From NCBI GenBank assembly GCA_964398185.1, contig CAYNML010000002.1:88016-152015 (forward strand): a stretch of 64,000 nt of DNA, given 5' to 3'. Position numbers and translations under genes: made by a program. The notes under the pieces were generated by a model. The model had not been told where the DNA came from, ran no database searches, and saw only the letters and a list, made by a program, of their open reading frames with translations. This DNA is from Fen-1058 sp964398185. Lineage in GTDB: Bacteria > Chloroflexota > Anaerolineae > Fen-1058. Below, one piece after another: positions 31,740 to 40,583 of this stretch. Within the stretch, counting starts at the first letter, position 1. Each line of letters starts with the position of its first letter.

Positions 31740-33692
31740 ATGACCACCCGCAACGATCTCGAAACAGTTGAATCGACTGAAGCGTCGGCCGCAAGCGGTG
31801 ATACGCTCAACCAGATCATCGAGCGCCGCCTCGATCGCCGCTCGTTCCTGCAATTTGCCGCGTTGGGCGTGGCCGCCGTCGGCCTCGGCCAGGTGGCCGG
31901 CAAGGTTGCGCTGGCTTCACCCGCCGCCGCCGGTGAGGGCTTCACGGCCATCAAGCCGGTGGGCACTTTCTCAGCCAAGACCATGCTGCCGCAGAACTAC
32001 ACGTCAGCGATGTTGATCCGCTGGGGTGATCCAGTGGTGAAAGGGGCGCCGGCCTTTGATCCCAAGAACCTCACCAAGGCGGCGCAGGAAAAGCAATTTG
32101 GCTACAATTGCGATTTCATTGGGTTCGTGCCGATGAAGGCCAACGCGAGCGATACCGGTTTGCTGGTTGTCAATCACGAATATACCAGCCCGGAATTGAT
32201 GTGGAAGAATTACAAAGCCTCAAAGACGACAAAGGACATCGTGGATGTGGAACTGGCCGCGCACGGCATCTCCATCGTCGAGGTACAGCGCGGCGCCGAC
32301 GGCGCGTGGAAGTACCTGCCCGATTCGAAGTACAACCGCCGCATCACGGCCTACACTCCGATCAAATTCAGCGGTCCGGCGGTGGGCGCCGATCTCCTCA
32401 AGACCAAAGCCGAACCGACCGGCACGACCGTGCTGGGCACGCTGAACAACTGCGCGGGCGGCAAGACACCGTGGGGCACCATCCTCGCCGCGGAAGAGAA
32501 CTTCCATCAATACTTTGCCAACGTCGATCAGCTGGACGACAAGGATCCGGTGAAGGCGCTGCACAAGCGCTATGGCGTACCCGGCAAAGGCAGCGAGCGC
32601 AACTGGGAAAGCATCTACGATCGCTTCGATGTGACCAAGGACCCCAACGAGCCTTTCCGCCACGGCTGGATCGTCGAAGTCGATCCGAGCGATCCGACCT
32701 CGACACCCGTGAAGCACACGGCGCTGGGCCGCTTCAAGCACGAAGCCGCCACGATCTCCGTCGGCTCCAAAGGCCAGCTGGCCGCCTACCTCGGCGACGA
32801 CGAACGCTTTGAATATGTGTACAAGTTCGTCCCCAAGGGCACATATGACCCGGCCAAAGGCAAGGCCAATTCGGCGCTGCTGACCGAGGGCACGTTGTAT
32901 GTGGCGAAGTTCAACGACAACGGTTCGGGCGAATGGCTTCCGCTGGTGCAGGGTCAAGGTCCGTTGACCGAGAAGAACGGCTTCAAATCGCAGGCCGATG
33001 TCCTGATCAAGACGCGCATCGCGGGCGATCTGGTGGGCGCCACCAAGATGGATCGGCCGGAAGATATGGAATTGAATCCCGTTAATAAGAAGGTCTATCT
33101 GGCGCTAACCAATAACACGCAACGCGGCGCTGAAGGGAAACCTGGCCCAGATGCAGCCAATCCACGCGCCCCCAACCGCGCTGGGCACATCATTGAACTA
33201 ACCGAAGATGGAGACGACCCGGCGGCGACGAAGTTCGAGTGGGAAATCTTCCTGCTGTGCGGCGATCCGGCCAAGGAAGACGCAGCCAAGCCGGAAACCG
33301 AAACCTATTTCGCCGGTTACGATAAGACCAAGGTCAGCCCCATCGGCGCGCCTGACAACGTGGCGTTTGACAACGCGGGCAATCTGTGGATCGCCACGGA
33401 CGGCCAACCCAGCGCCATCAAGTACAACGACGCGCTGCACATGGTGCCGACGGCCGGCAGCGAGCGCGGCCACGTGCAGCAGTTCTTCAGCTCAACAACC
33501 GGCAGCGAAGTCTGCGGGCCGGAGTTTACGCCTGACAACAAGACGCTGTTCCTGGCGGTTCAGCATCCCGGCGAAGGCGGTTTGTTTGAAATGCCGACCA
33601 CGCGCTGGCCGGACAATAACCGCAATCTGCCGCCGCGCCCCAGCGTCATCGTCGTCACGCACAAGCAGGGCAAGGTCATCGGCGAAGCGTAG
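31740..33692 (+). CDS. phoX: PhoX-family alkaline phosphatase (DUF839), Tat-exported
   Basis: A 650-residue enzyme releasing phosphate from organic esters outside the cytoplasm with a metal (Ca/Fe in studied PhoX) centre. The Tat signal is clear: Arg33-Arg34 in LDRRSFLQF followed by a hydrophobic stretch and ALASPA. Family blocks include LVVNHEYTSPELMW, NNCAGGKTPWGTILAAEENF, EAATISVGSKGQLAAYLGDD, RPEDMELNPVNKKVYLALTN and DNVAFDNAGNLWIATDG. AGGAG before ATG 31740 decides the start; the frame open from 31668 has none. It is transcribed alone from the Pho-type promoter, next to other phosphate-acquisition genes. Confidence 0.94.
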   Translation: MTTRNDLETVESTEASAASGDTLNQIIERRLDRRSFLQFAALGVAAVGLGQVAGKVALASPAAAGEGFTAIKPVGTFSAKTMLPQNYTSAMLIRWGDPVVKGAPAFDPKNLTKAAQEKQFGYNCDFIGFVPMKANASDTGLLVVNHEYTSPELMWKNYKASKTTKDIVDVELAAHGISIVEVQRGADGAWKYLPDSKYNRRITAYTPIKFSGPAVGADLLKTKAEPTGTTVLGTLNNCAGGKTPWGTILAAEENFHQYFANVDQLDDKDPVKALHKRYGVPGKGSERNWESIYDRFDVTKDPNEPFRHGWIVEVDPSDPTSTPVKHTALGRFKHEAATISVGSKGQLAAYLGDDERFEYVYKFVPKGTYDPAKGKANSALLTEGTLYVAKFNDNGSGEWLPLVQGQGPLTEKNGFKSQADVLIKTRIAGDLVGATKMDRPEDMELNPVNKKVYLALTNNTQRGAEGKPGPDAANPRAPNRAGHIIELTEDGDDPAATKFEWEIFLLCGDPAKEDAAKPETETYFAGYDKTKVSPIGAPDNVAFDNAGNLWIATDGQPSAIKYNDALHMVPTAGSERGHVQQFFSSTTGSEVCGPEFTPDNKTLFLAVQHPGEGGLFEMPTTRWPDNNRNLPPRPSVIVVTHKQGKVIGEA

Positions 33693-33734
33693 GCGCGGCC
33701 AACAACCACTCCCGCTTGAAGACCTCAGCGTGCG

Positions 33735-33810
33735 TCTTAAAACGCTCCCAAACCGCGTCCTCGCGGTTTGCCCCGACCGCGAGGACGCGGTCGGAGAGCG
33801 AGTTTTTAAG
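33735..33810 (+). repeat. Interspersed palindromic repeat, reference copy
   Basis: About 75 bases starting TCTTAAAACGCTCCCAAACC, made of two hairpins (AACCGCGTCCTCGCGGTT and GACCGCGAGGACGCGGTC) between CTTAAAA-CGCTC and GAGCGAGTTTTTAAG ends. It occurs inverted at 22721-22790 and as a left half at 43649-43678. Confidence 0.8.
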
Positions 33811-33832
33811 CCAGTCATTCAGACGCTCAACG

Positions 33833-33869
33833 CGCCGTCCCCGAACGCACATCGCCGCAGGGGACGGCG
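33833..33869 (+). terminator. GC-rich hairpin before the small lipoprotein gene
   Basis: CGCCGTCCCC and GGGGACGGCG (10-bp stem, 17-base loop). There is no U-run, so it is only a possible end for phoX transcripts. Confidence 0.35.
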
Positions 33870-33937
33870 GCCGGGCGATATGAAGCCGCACCACGTGTCG
33901 TCAAAGTCACGTCGCGTGAAATCACACGGAGGCGGGT

Positions 33938-34324
33938 ATGTTGCCGAGAATCGTGATCGTCACAATCTTGAGTGTGGGAGTGCTCGCCGGCTGTCAATCC
34001 ACCCAACCCACAGCGACCACCACTCCCGTCGTCCAGCAGATCACCACCCTAAGCGGCACGGTGGCCGACTTTCTGGTGACGGAGCGCCCGCGCGTGATCG
34101 TCTTCGTTCAGCCCGCTAACGGCATCAGCCGCATCGTGCTGGACGAAAATGCGCAGGGCGAGTTGAAGACGCGGACGGTGAGCAAGGATGATTGCCCGTT
34201 GAGTGGTCCGCCCTTGCAAAAAGGTGATGTGTTGGAAGTGACCGGGCGCGTCGATGTGAAGTCAGGTAACTTCATCGCCGCAGAAATCAAGGTCGTGAGC
34301 CTTGAAACCAAATGCCAGCCTTGA
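33938..34324 (+). CDS. Small lipoprotein, OB-fold-like
   Basis: A 128-residue lipoprotein with lipobox GVLAGCQ (Cys19), a Thr-rich linker and a small beta domain (TLSGTVADFLVTERPRVIVF, KGDVLEVTGRVDVKSGNFIA) whose strand pattern suggests an OB fold; the 'evtGrv' strand is typical of nucleic-acid- or ligand-binding OB proteins, but the ligand is unknown. GGAGG lies 6 bases before ATG 33938. It lies between phoX and the restriction-modification genes, and a terminator at 34369 ends it. Confidence 0.75.
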   Translation: MLPRIVIVTILSVGVLAGCQSTQPTATTTPVVQQITTLSGTVADFLVTERPRVIVFVQPANGISRIVLDENAQGELKTRTVSKDDCPLSGPPLQKGDVLEVTGRVDVKSGNFIAAEIKVVSLETKCQP

Positions 34325-34368
34325 GTAGACTTGCTGATTAGTGCGTAGTATTGTCTACAATGAAATAC

Positions 34369-34398
34369 AGCGGACACGGAGTTTATTCCGTGTCCGCT
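34369..34398 (+). terminator. Perfect 12-bp hairpin marking the left edge of the restriction-modification region
   Basis: AGCGGACACGGA and TCCGTGTCCGCT pair around a short GTTTAT-like loop. Base composition changes to AT-richer DNA immediately after it. Confidence 0.65.
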
Positions 34399-34523
34399 AT
34401 GCATTTCTATCTGCCGCAACAGATGTTCAAGCAAAGGCTTCGCTACAGTATTACGGTACCTGCGTTTGACTCAGCTCGGCGTTCTCGGCTATACTTGCGT
34501 CAAGCTATCCGCTTCAATTTAGG

Positions 34524-34529
34524 TATAAT
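34524..34529 (+). promoter_or_regulatory. -10 box for the methyltransferase gene
   Basis: Perfect TATAAT, 12 bases before ATG 34542. Transcription should start about 6 bases before that ATG. Confidence 0.5.
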
Positions 34530-34541
34530 TACCGTACGCTC

Positions 34542-35870
34542 ATGGCTCTTTCATCTCTGGTTGCCCCCACCTTCAAGTTTGAACAAAGAGCATACATGGT
34601 ATCTGACTACCAGGTACGCTTTCATGAGATACTGTCTGGTGACCTGAATTTTCAAGGCCAGGACAGCGCCTATGCCTCTCACAATTATCACGCTTTTCCG
34701 GCGAAGTTTCCCCCACAATTGCCGCGCAAGTTCATCGATGCATTGACTGCACCCGGCGACGTTGTGCTCGATCCGATGATGGGCTCAGGCACAACGATCG
34801 TTGAGTCATTTTTGGCAAACCGCAAAACCATCGGCGTTGATATAGATCCACTGGCCCTGCGCCTGTGCCAGGTGAAAACGACGCCTCTGCCCGTCGCACA
34901 AATCGCTGCGCTCGGCAGCGAAGTGCTGGCGCGCGCTCAAGAAGAATTGCGCCAAGGAGAACGCTTGCGCCAGGATTTAACAGAGCGTTTCGAGCAGGCC
35001 GAGCGAAAGTTTATCGACTACTGGTTTTTGCCTTCGACTCAACTTGAACTCATTAGCCTGCTGCGTCAGATTGAGCGTATCAATGAGTCCGGATATCGTT
35101 CGTTTCTCGAGCTCGTCTTCTCCAGCATTATCATTACCAAATCTGGCGGCGTCACGATGGCCCGGGACCTGGCCCACACCCGCCCGCATCGTGTTGAAAA
35201 CAAAGTTCCGCGCGCAGCTTTGAGCGAGTTCAAAAAACGACTTGCCAAAAACGTGGAAAGCTTGTCTGCGCTGAACATCGCCGCCGGCCAAGTACAGCTG
35301 TTCCGTGGAAACGCTCAGCAACTTCCGCTCTGCAACAACTGCATCGATCTCATTGTCACCTCGCCGCCCTATGCCTCAAATGCCATTGACTATATGCGGG
35401 CGCATAAGTTCTCGCTGGTGTGGCTGGGGCACTCCATTGCGGATTTGGCGGAGCTTAGAAGTGAATATATCGGCCATGATGCTGTCTCGGGCGTCAGTCT
35501 CTTGGATTTGCCAGACTATACCAAGCAGGTGGTTAACACTCTGTCTAAAATAGATGTGAAGAAGTCTCGGACTTTGCACCGATACTATTCCGAGATGAAA
35601 CTATGCCTGTCTGAGATGGCGCGGGTTCTCAAACCAGGCAAGGCCGCTGTGATTGTTGTAGGCTCATCGAATATGCGCGGCATTGATACGCATACCGATG
35701 TCTGTCTGGGCGAGATTGGCAAACAGGTTGGACTCAATCTGGTGCACATCGGCGTGCGCGAGATCGACCGCGACAAGCGCATGATGCCAGCGCGTCGCAA
35801 CGCTTCAAAATTGACGCAGATTGAAGAGCGGATGCATGAAGAGTATGTCATCGGCTTCTGCAAACCCTAG
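34542..35870 (+). CDS. Type II DNA methyltransferase, probably N4-cytosine
   Basis: The modification enzyme of a restriction-modification pair, using S-adenosylmethionine. The SAM-binding motif comes first (DPMMGSGTTIVES, residues 77-89, then GVDIDPLA) and the catalytic motif TSPPY is late (273-277), with about 180 residues of target recognition region between; TSPPY is typical of N4-cytosine enzymes. Length is 442 residues from ATG 34542, or 424 from ATG 34596 (MVSDYQVRF), which has an AAAGAG before it. Codon use and AT content differ from flanking genes, and the GATC motif is scarce, suggesting transfer. The nuclease gene follows by 33 bases. Confidence 0.87.
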   Translation: MALSSLVAPTFKFEQRAYMVSDYQVRFHEILSGDLNFQGQDSAYASHNYHAFPAKFPPQLPRKFIDALTAPGDVVLDPMMGSGTTIVESFLANRKTIGVDIDPLALRLCQVKTTPLPVAQIAALGSEVLARAQEELRQGERLRQDLTERFEQAERKFIDYWFLPSTQLELISLLRQIERINESGYRSFLELVFSSIIITKSGGVTMARDLAHTRPHRVENKVPRAALSEFKKRLAKNVESLSALNIAAGQVQLFRGNAQQLPLCNNCIDLIVTSPPYASNAIDYMRAHKFSLVWLGHSIADLAELRSEYIGHDAVSGVSLLDLPDYTKQVVNTLSKIDVKKSRTLHRYYSEMKLCLSEMARVLKPGKAAVIVVGSSNMRGIDTHTDVCLGEIGKQVGLNLVHIGVREIDRDKRMMPARRNASKLTQIEERMHEEYVIGFCKP

Positions 35871-35903
35871 CAGCTTGGTTGGCTTTTGAGGCAGGGAAGT
35901 GAC

Positions 35904-36770
35904 ATGCGTATAGCAGAGTTGCGCCGTAAATACCACCACGCCGTTGGACGATCCATTATCCGCATTCAGCGGAGCAAGAAGAACGATCACATCGAGTATC
36001 CCAACTTTGCCGATGTGGCCAGTCCGAGCAGTATCAAAATTGCCTGGGGGATCGTTGAACGAATCGGTTACGAGGCTAGTTACGAAGTACTGACGGGGCA
36101 AACGGTTGGCGATCGTTTTGAAGAACTGACCAAAGACTTTCTGGAGAACGCGTTCAGTTATTTAGCACATTTGCGACCGGGTAACTGGCTGTACTCCACG
36201 AACTGTCCCATCTCGCAGTTCGAGCAATATCAGCATCTTGCTCGGTTGGAGGACATCGTCAAAAACATGGGTGAGCTGGCGGCAGCGCTGGGCACCGATT
36301 ACATCATCACTCCGGACATCGTTATTGGGCGGACCCCGGTAACTGAAGCAGATATCAATCGCTATCACGATTTGGTGGCGGCGAACGAGGACATTGCTAC
36401 TCACACGCCGCTGCGCAGCGTAAACTCGCCAGCGCCATTGCCTATTTTGCACGCGAGTGTTTCCTGCAAGTGGACGCTGCGCAGTGATCGCGGCCAGAAT
36501 GCCCGCACAGAAGCACTCAATCTCATCCGCAATCGGAAGGGACGCGTGCCCCACGTTGTTGCAGTGACAGCTGAACCCATGATTGGACGCATCGCCTCGT
36601 TGGCGCTGGGCACAGGCGATTTGGACTGCACTTACCATTTTGCGCTATATGAACTGCAGGCCGTTATCAACGACATTGGCACTGACGATCAAAAAGAACA
36701 GCTTCAGACGCTGATCGATGGTAAGCGCCTCCGCGACATCAGCGACTTGCCGTTTGATATGGCAATTTAG
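35904..36770 (+). CDS. Type II restriction endonuclease, NgoMIV family
   Basis: A 288-residue nuclease, nearly the length of NgoMIV (286). The catalytic region is strikingly conserved: Asp138 in TPDIVIGR, Ser187-Cys-Lys189 in SVSCKWT, the base-contacting Arg193/Asp195/Arg196 in LRSDRGQN and Glu203 in NARTEALNL. The next segments NRKGRVPHVVAVTAEP and SLALGTGDLDCTYHFALYEL are family-typical. From family knowledge the target would be GCCGGC. ATG 35904 is preferred over 35886 because of GGGAAG before it. It is next to and downstream of the methyltransferase gene. GCCGGC is still present throughout the window, so the host DNA must be protected if the enzyme is active. Confidence 0.88.
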   Translation: MRIAELRRKYHHAVGRSIIRIQRSKKNDHIEYPNFADVASPSSIKIAWGIVERIGYEASYEVLTGQTVGDRFEELTKDFLENAFSYLAHLRPGNWLYSTNCPISQFEQYQHLARLEDIVKNMGELAAALGTDYIITPDIVIGRTPVTEADINRYHDLVAANEDIATHTPLRSVNSPAPLPILHASVSCKWTLRSDRGQNARTEALNLIRNRKGRVPHVVAVTAEPMIGRIASLALGTGDLDCTYHFALYELQAVINDIGTDDQKEQLQTLIDGKRLRDISDLPFDMAI

Positions 36771-36826
36771 CCAACGCTCACTCCATCTCCACCGCCACGC
36801 ACATCACAACGTCACGGATAATGCAG

Positions 36827-38656
36827 TCAATTGTCGCCGCTCTGCTCCGACTTGTCGTGGCACGTGGCGCAGTTGCCGGGCATGTCGCTCTGCAAGGGAA
36901 TCACCAGCGGCTCGACGGGCGACAGGCCGGGCACGTAGGGCTGCCACAGGCGCAGGTACGCCACCACATCGGCGGCTTGTTGTTCGGTGATCTTGTCGCG
37001 CAGGCCAAACATCTCCGTGCCGGGACGACCATCCAGCACCAGCTGCACCAGATCGGAATTGATCGTCGCTTGAATGAAGCGATTGGCGTTGAGGTCGGTG
37101 CCCAGGTTGCCTGAAGCCGGATCGCCGTGGCAGCGCCGACACTGCTCCACGTACACTGCCTGCCCCGCAATCGCATCGCCAAACGGATACGCCGCCCACA
37201 GGTCTTCCAACGTCCCGATCGCTTCTTCACGCTGACCGCGCAGCACTTGCGCGCGCGCGCGGCGCAGGACTGCGGCCTCGCGTTCCAGCGAATAGTGCAG
37301 TGCGTGATCGATGTGCAGCAGCGCGCTGCGCGTATCACCGTGCACGATGGCGAACACCGCCCGATCGATCGACTGCGGCACATCGTACGGCACCACGATG
37401 TCCAACTCCTGCCGCCACGCAGCGATCAGCGCGACGAGGTCGGTGATCTGATCGGGCGACAGTACCGTGCCCCACGTGGGCATGCCGCGCCCCGGCCGCC
37501 CGTAGCTGATCACATTGCGATACCATTCGTCGTCGAACTGCTGCAAGCGGCTGAGGCGATTGAGCGCGGGCGCACTGCCGCCCTGGCCGTCAGGCCCGTG
37601 ACACATGCTGCACGCGGTGGCGTACAACTGCACGCCGCGAAACGCATCGGGCACAGGCGAGGATACCTGCGGCGCGGTCGGTTCCCACTGGCGAATGAAC
37701 GCCACCAGATCTCTCACATCCTGATGCTCGAACGGGCCGCCGAAGTTCTTGCCCCACGGCTGCATCTGCGTCATGGGCACGCCCGCATAGATACTGGAAA
37801 ACAGATCGTCGTTTGAAGTCGTATCGAGCAGCGATCGGTTGTTGAGGATCGCGCCGATGCCGCCTTCGCCGTGCACGCCGTGACATTCCACGCAATTGCT
37901 CATGAAGATCAACGCGCCCCGCACAGCATCGGCCGGTCGATCGACGTCAACGACCGCCGCCGGATTTTCCCAGCCGCGCAGAAACGCGATGACGTCTTTG
38001 ATGGCCGCATCGGTCAGCGTGCCGCCGTAGTCCACGCTGTGCGACGCCATCTGCGTGCCCGGCTTGCCCGCGCGCACGATCGAGAACAGCACCTCGTCGG
38101 GCGTCTTCGCCAGATAGGCCGCGTCGTTCAATGTGGTTCCCGCGCCGCCCTCGCCTTGCAGGCCGTGACATTCGGCGCAGATGTTGCGATAGATCTGCGC
38201 GCCGCGATCGGCATCGGCGGTGCTCTTCAACTGGGGATTGGGCGCGGTGGCTTCCCACGATCGCACGAAGGCGATCACCTCGCGGATGTGTTCATCGGTC
38301 AGTTGGCCGCCCAGCGATGTGCTCCAGGCGGGCATGGGGCTGTTCGGCACACCCGATCGGATCACGCTGAACAACAACGCATCGCTCTTGCTTTTCAGGA
38401 AGGGCCGGCTGTTCAGCGCCGTGCCCACGCCACCCTCGCCGTGAGCGCCATGGCACGTGGCGCAGTGCGCGGCGAACAACTCCGCGCCGCGTGCGACGCG
38501 TCCCGCATTGATTTCGCGTTGGGCTGCGTTCAACCGATCGGGTTCACGCGCGGCGTAAAGAATCATGATCGCGCCCAGCGCAATCATGAACAACAGGCCC
38601 ACGCCCAACAGGCGCGCGTGTCGATCAGGGCTTGAGCGCTTCAGATGGCTCGACAT
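36827..38656 (-). CDS. Membrane-anchored hexahaem cytochrome c
   Basis: A 609-residue electron carrier on the outer face of the membrane. One N-terminal membrane helix (about 16-36, LLGVGLLFMIALGAIMILYA) is followed by six CxxCH haem sites: CATCH, CAECH, CVECH, CSMCH, CRRCH and a last CATCH ten residues from the end. The first four sit in repeated mono-haem cytochrome c domains with the Met ligand patterns SPMPAW, TQMASH, TQMQPW and RGMPTW. A TPR-like helical linker (about 455-525) separates the fourth from the fifth. ATG 38656 overlaps the Rieske gene by 32 bases, so it is the third gene of a bc-complex operon. Confidence 0.93.
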   Translation of the reverse strand: MSSHLKRSSPDRHARLLGVGLLFMIALGAIMILYAAREPDRLNAAQREINAGRVARGAELFAAHCATCHGAHGEGGVGTALNSRPFLKSKSDALLFSVIRSGVPNSPMPAWSTSLGGQLTDEHIREVIAFVRSWEATAPNPQLKSTADADRGAQIYRNICAECHGLQGEGGAGTTLNDAAYLAKTPDEVLFSIVRAGKPGTQMASHSVDYGGTLTDAAIKDVIAFLRGWENPAAVVDVDRPADAVRGALIFMSNCVECHGVHGEGGIGAILNNRSLLDTTSNDDLFSSIYAGVPMTQMQPWGKNFGGPFEHQDVRDLVAFIRQWEPTAPQVSSPVPDAFRGVQLYATACSMCHGPDGQGGSAPALNRLSRLQQFDDEWYRNVISYGRPGRGMPTWGTVLSPDQITDLVALIAAWRQELDIVVPYDVPQSIDRAVFAIVHGDTRSALLHIDHALHYSLEREAAVLRRARAQVLRGQREEAIGTLEDLWAAYPFGDAIAGQAVYVEQCRRCHGDPASGNLGTDLNANRFIQATINSDLVQLVLDGRPGTEMFGLRDKITEQQAADVVAYLRLWQPYVPGLSPVEPLVIPLQSDMPGNCATCHDKSEQSGDN

Positions 38657-39149
38657 CGTCGATCCTGGTGAGCTGCGTCGGCTCAAACGCCGCGCGCTCG
38701 ATCGGCTGGGCGGCGGCGATATAGACTTCGTCGTTCTCGATCGTGATCGGCAGCAGATCCAACGGGCGCGGGGCGGGACCGGCGAGCACCTCACCCACCC
38801 GATCGAATTCCGATCCGTGACAGCGGCATTGAAAACGCTGCGCGTCTTCGTTCCACTGCGCGGCGCAGCCCAGATGCGTACACTTCTGCCGCAGCGCCAG
38901 CAGCCCGTCTGCGGTGCGTGAGAGATACAACCGCCCCGCTGGAATGTGGGTCACGCGGTCGATCTCAAACTCGGTCACGCGCCCGGCATACAAGCGGTTG
39001 GCCGTTTCGCCGCGTGGCTCGATCGGGCGCAGGAAGTCCGCCGTCACTTTGGCAATCGGCGCGCAGACCAGCGCCGTGCCTCCTCCGATCAAACTGATCA
39101 GGAAGAGACGGCGCGAGAGGGAGGTGCGTGGATCAGTCGAGTGTGCCAT
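38625..39149 (-). CDS. Rieske iron-sulfur protein of a cytochrome bc complex
   Basis: A 174-residue Rieske protein, membrane-anchored by a Tat-type N-terminus (SRRLFLISLIGGGTALVCAP). Cluster ligands are in KCTHLGC (Cys90, His92) and QCRCHGSEF (Cys108, His111), with Cys95 and Cys110 for the disulfide. It moves electrons from quinol to the c-type cytochrome. ATG 39149 shares one base with the cytochrome b stop, showing tight coupling. A much longer frame through 40046 is antisense/out-of-frame shadow of cytochrome b and is rejected. Confidence 0.95.
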   Translation of the reverse strand: MAHSTDPRTSLSRRLFLISLIGGGTALVCAPIAKVTADFLRPIEPRGETANRLYAGRVTEFEIDRVTHIPAGRLYLSRTADGLLALRQKCTHLGCAAQWNEDAQRFQCRCHGSEFDRVGEVLAGPAPRPLDLLPITIENDEVYIAAAQPIERAAFEPTQLTRIDDVEPSEALKP

Positions 39150-40549
39150 CAGAAGCCTGCCAGTGGATGATAGCCGTCGGGCATGGCCCACGGCCAGTAG
39201 AGTTGAAAACCCGGGCCGCGAAACAACAGTCCCGTCAGCGTGAAAACAACGCTGGCGATGAAGAACACCGTGAACAACGCCAGCAGCCTTTCGCGCGTGG
39301 TGGGCTTGAAGAACTGCAACCCGATCAACGGCAGGAGGATCATGAGCAGCAATGCGCCGCCCGGAATCAAGCCCTGCGCCACCCAATCCGGTGCTTGACC
39401 ACGCAATAGTTCGCGCGGCGGATAGGCGGTGCTCAACGCGATCAAGATCGGAACGGCGAGCGCGGTGTACCACGCGGTGAGCAGCGTGATGCGTTGACCA
39501 CGCTTCGACGTGAACCAGCGCCCGGCTCCATCGCGCGCTTGATCGAGATACGGTATCGCGAGAAGAAAGAGGGAGATCGATAGCGGCACGCCCACCGCCA
39601 TCACCAACGGATGACCGTGCTCCAGCAATTCTTGCAGCCCCACAAAATACCACGGGGCTTTGGAAGGATCGGGCGTGAGGTTGGGATCGGCGGCGGCCTC
39701 GAGCGGCGCATTGACGGCGACAGCGGCTAAAGTCAGCACCACGCCCACGCCGGCGATCAAGGCCAGTTCGATCAGCGCGATGACGGGAAAGGCGAAGACC
39801 GTATCGCCGCGCTGTTTCTCCACGGCCAGGCCGCCATCTTTGCGCACGCGCCACAGATGCAGCGTGAGGAGCAGCGTGATCCCGATCGGGATGACGGCGA
39901 TGTGCAGCACGTAGAAACGCAGCAGCGAGGCCGCGCCCACTTCCGATCCGCCCAGCAGGAACTGCTGCACCGGCTTGCCGATGAGAGGCGCGTGCTCGAT
40001 CATGTTGGAGCCGACGGTGACGGCCCAGTACGAGAGTTGATCCCACGGCAGCAGGTAACCGGTGAACGAGGCGGCCAGCGTCAGAAGCAACAGCAGTACG
40101 CCGACGACCCAGTTGAATTCGCGCGGGGGTTTGTAAGCGCCCGTGTAAAAGACGCGGGCCAGGTGCAGAATGGCGACGATCACCGTGAGGTGCGCGGCCC
40201 AGCGGTGCAGGTTGCGCACCAACTGGCCGAAGGGTACTTCGGTTTGCAGCTGCAGCAGGCTGTTGTAGGCGTGCTCGGGGGTGGGCACGTACCAGAACAT
40301 TAGCAGCAGGCCGGTGATCACCAGCGCCACGAACGTGATCGTCGTGATCACGCCCAGACCAAACGAATACGTGACGCGCAGGCTGCGGCGATTGACCTTG
40401 ACCGGGTGCAGGTGAAAGAAGACGTTAGTCGTCATCACCAGCGATCGATCGCGGGGGTTGTCCGGCCAGCCATGCCGAAAAAACGAACGCCACACGCGCG
40501 AACGAGTGATGAAGTTAACTGATGAAGAAGACGGACGAGGAGCGCGCAT
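39149..40549 (-). CDS. Cytochrome b (b6-type with fused subunit IV)
   Basis: A 466-residue quinol-oxidising membrane subunit. Helix B has haem ligands His115 (LHRWAAH) and His129 (AILHLARV), 14 apart; helix D has LHIAVIPIGITLLLTLHLW with 14 residues between the two His, as in b6-type proteins rather than the 13 of bc1. The Qo motif is KAPWYF in place of PEWY. The subunit IV part continues with four more helices, so both halves are fused. ATG 40549 (after GGCAGG) is preferred over GTG 40579. It heads the operon cytochrome b-Rieske-hexahaem cytochrome c. Confidence 0.93.
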   Translation of the reverse strand: MRAPRPSSSSVNFITRSRVWRSFFRHGWPDNPRDRSLVMTTNVFFHLHPVKVNRRSLRVTYSFGLGVITTITFVALVITGLLLMFWYVPTPEHAYNSLLQLQTEVPFGQLVRNLHRWAAHLTVIVAILHLARVFYTGAYKPPREFNWVVGVLLLLLTLAASFTGYLLPWDQLSYWAVTVGSNMIEHAPLIGKPVQQFLLGGSEVGAASLLRFYVLHIAVIPIGITLLLTLHLWRVRKDGGLAVEKQRGDTVFAFPVIALIELALIAGVGVVLTLAAVAVNAPLEAAADPNLTPDPSKAPWYFVGLQELLEHGHPLVMAVGVPLSISLFLLAIPYLDQARDGAGRWFTSKRGQRITLLTAWYTALAVPILIALSTAYPPRELLRGQAPDWVAQGLIPGGALLLMILLPLIGLQFFKPTTRERLLALFTVFFIASVVFTLTGLLFRGPGFQLYWPWAMPDGYHPLAGF

Positions 40550-40583
40550 AAATCTATCAACCTGCCGGATTGCCAACACTGCA

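Noticed and set aside
38625..40046. A 473-codon frame that contains the Rieske protein at its end
   Set aside because: The N-terminal 299 codons are an out-of-frame reading of cytochrome b; the Rieske start at 39149 overlaps the cytochrome b stop in the usual coupled manner.
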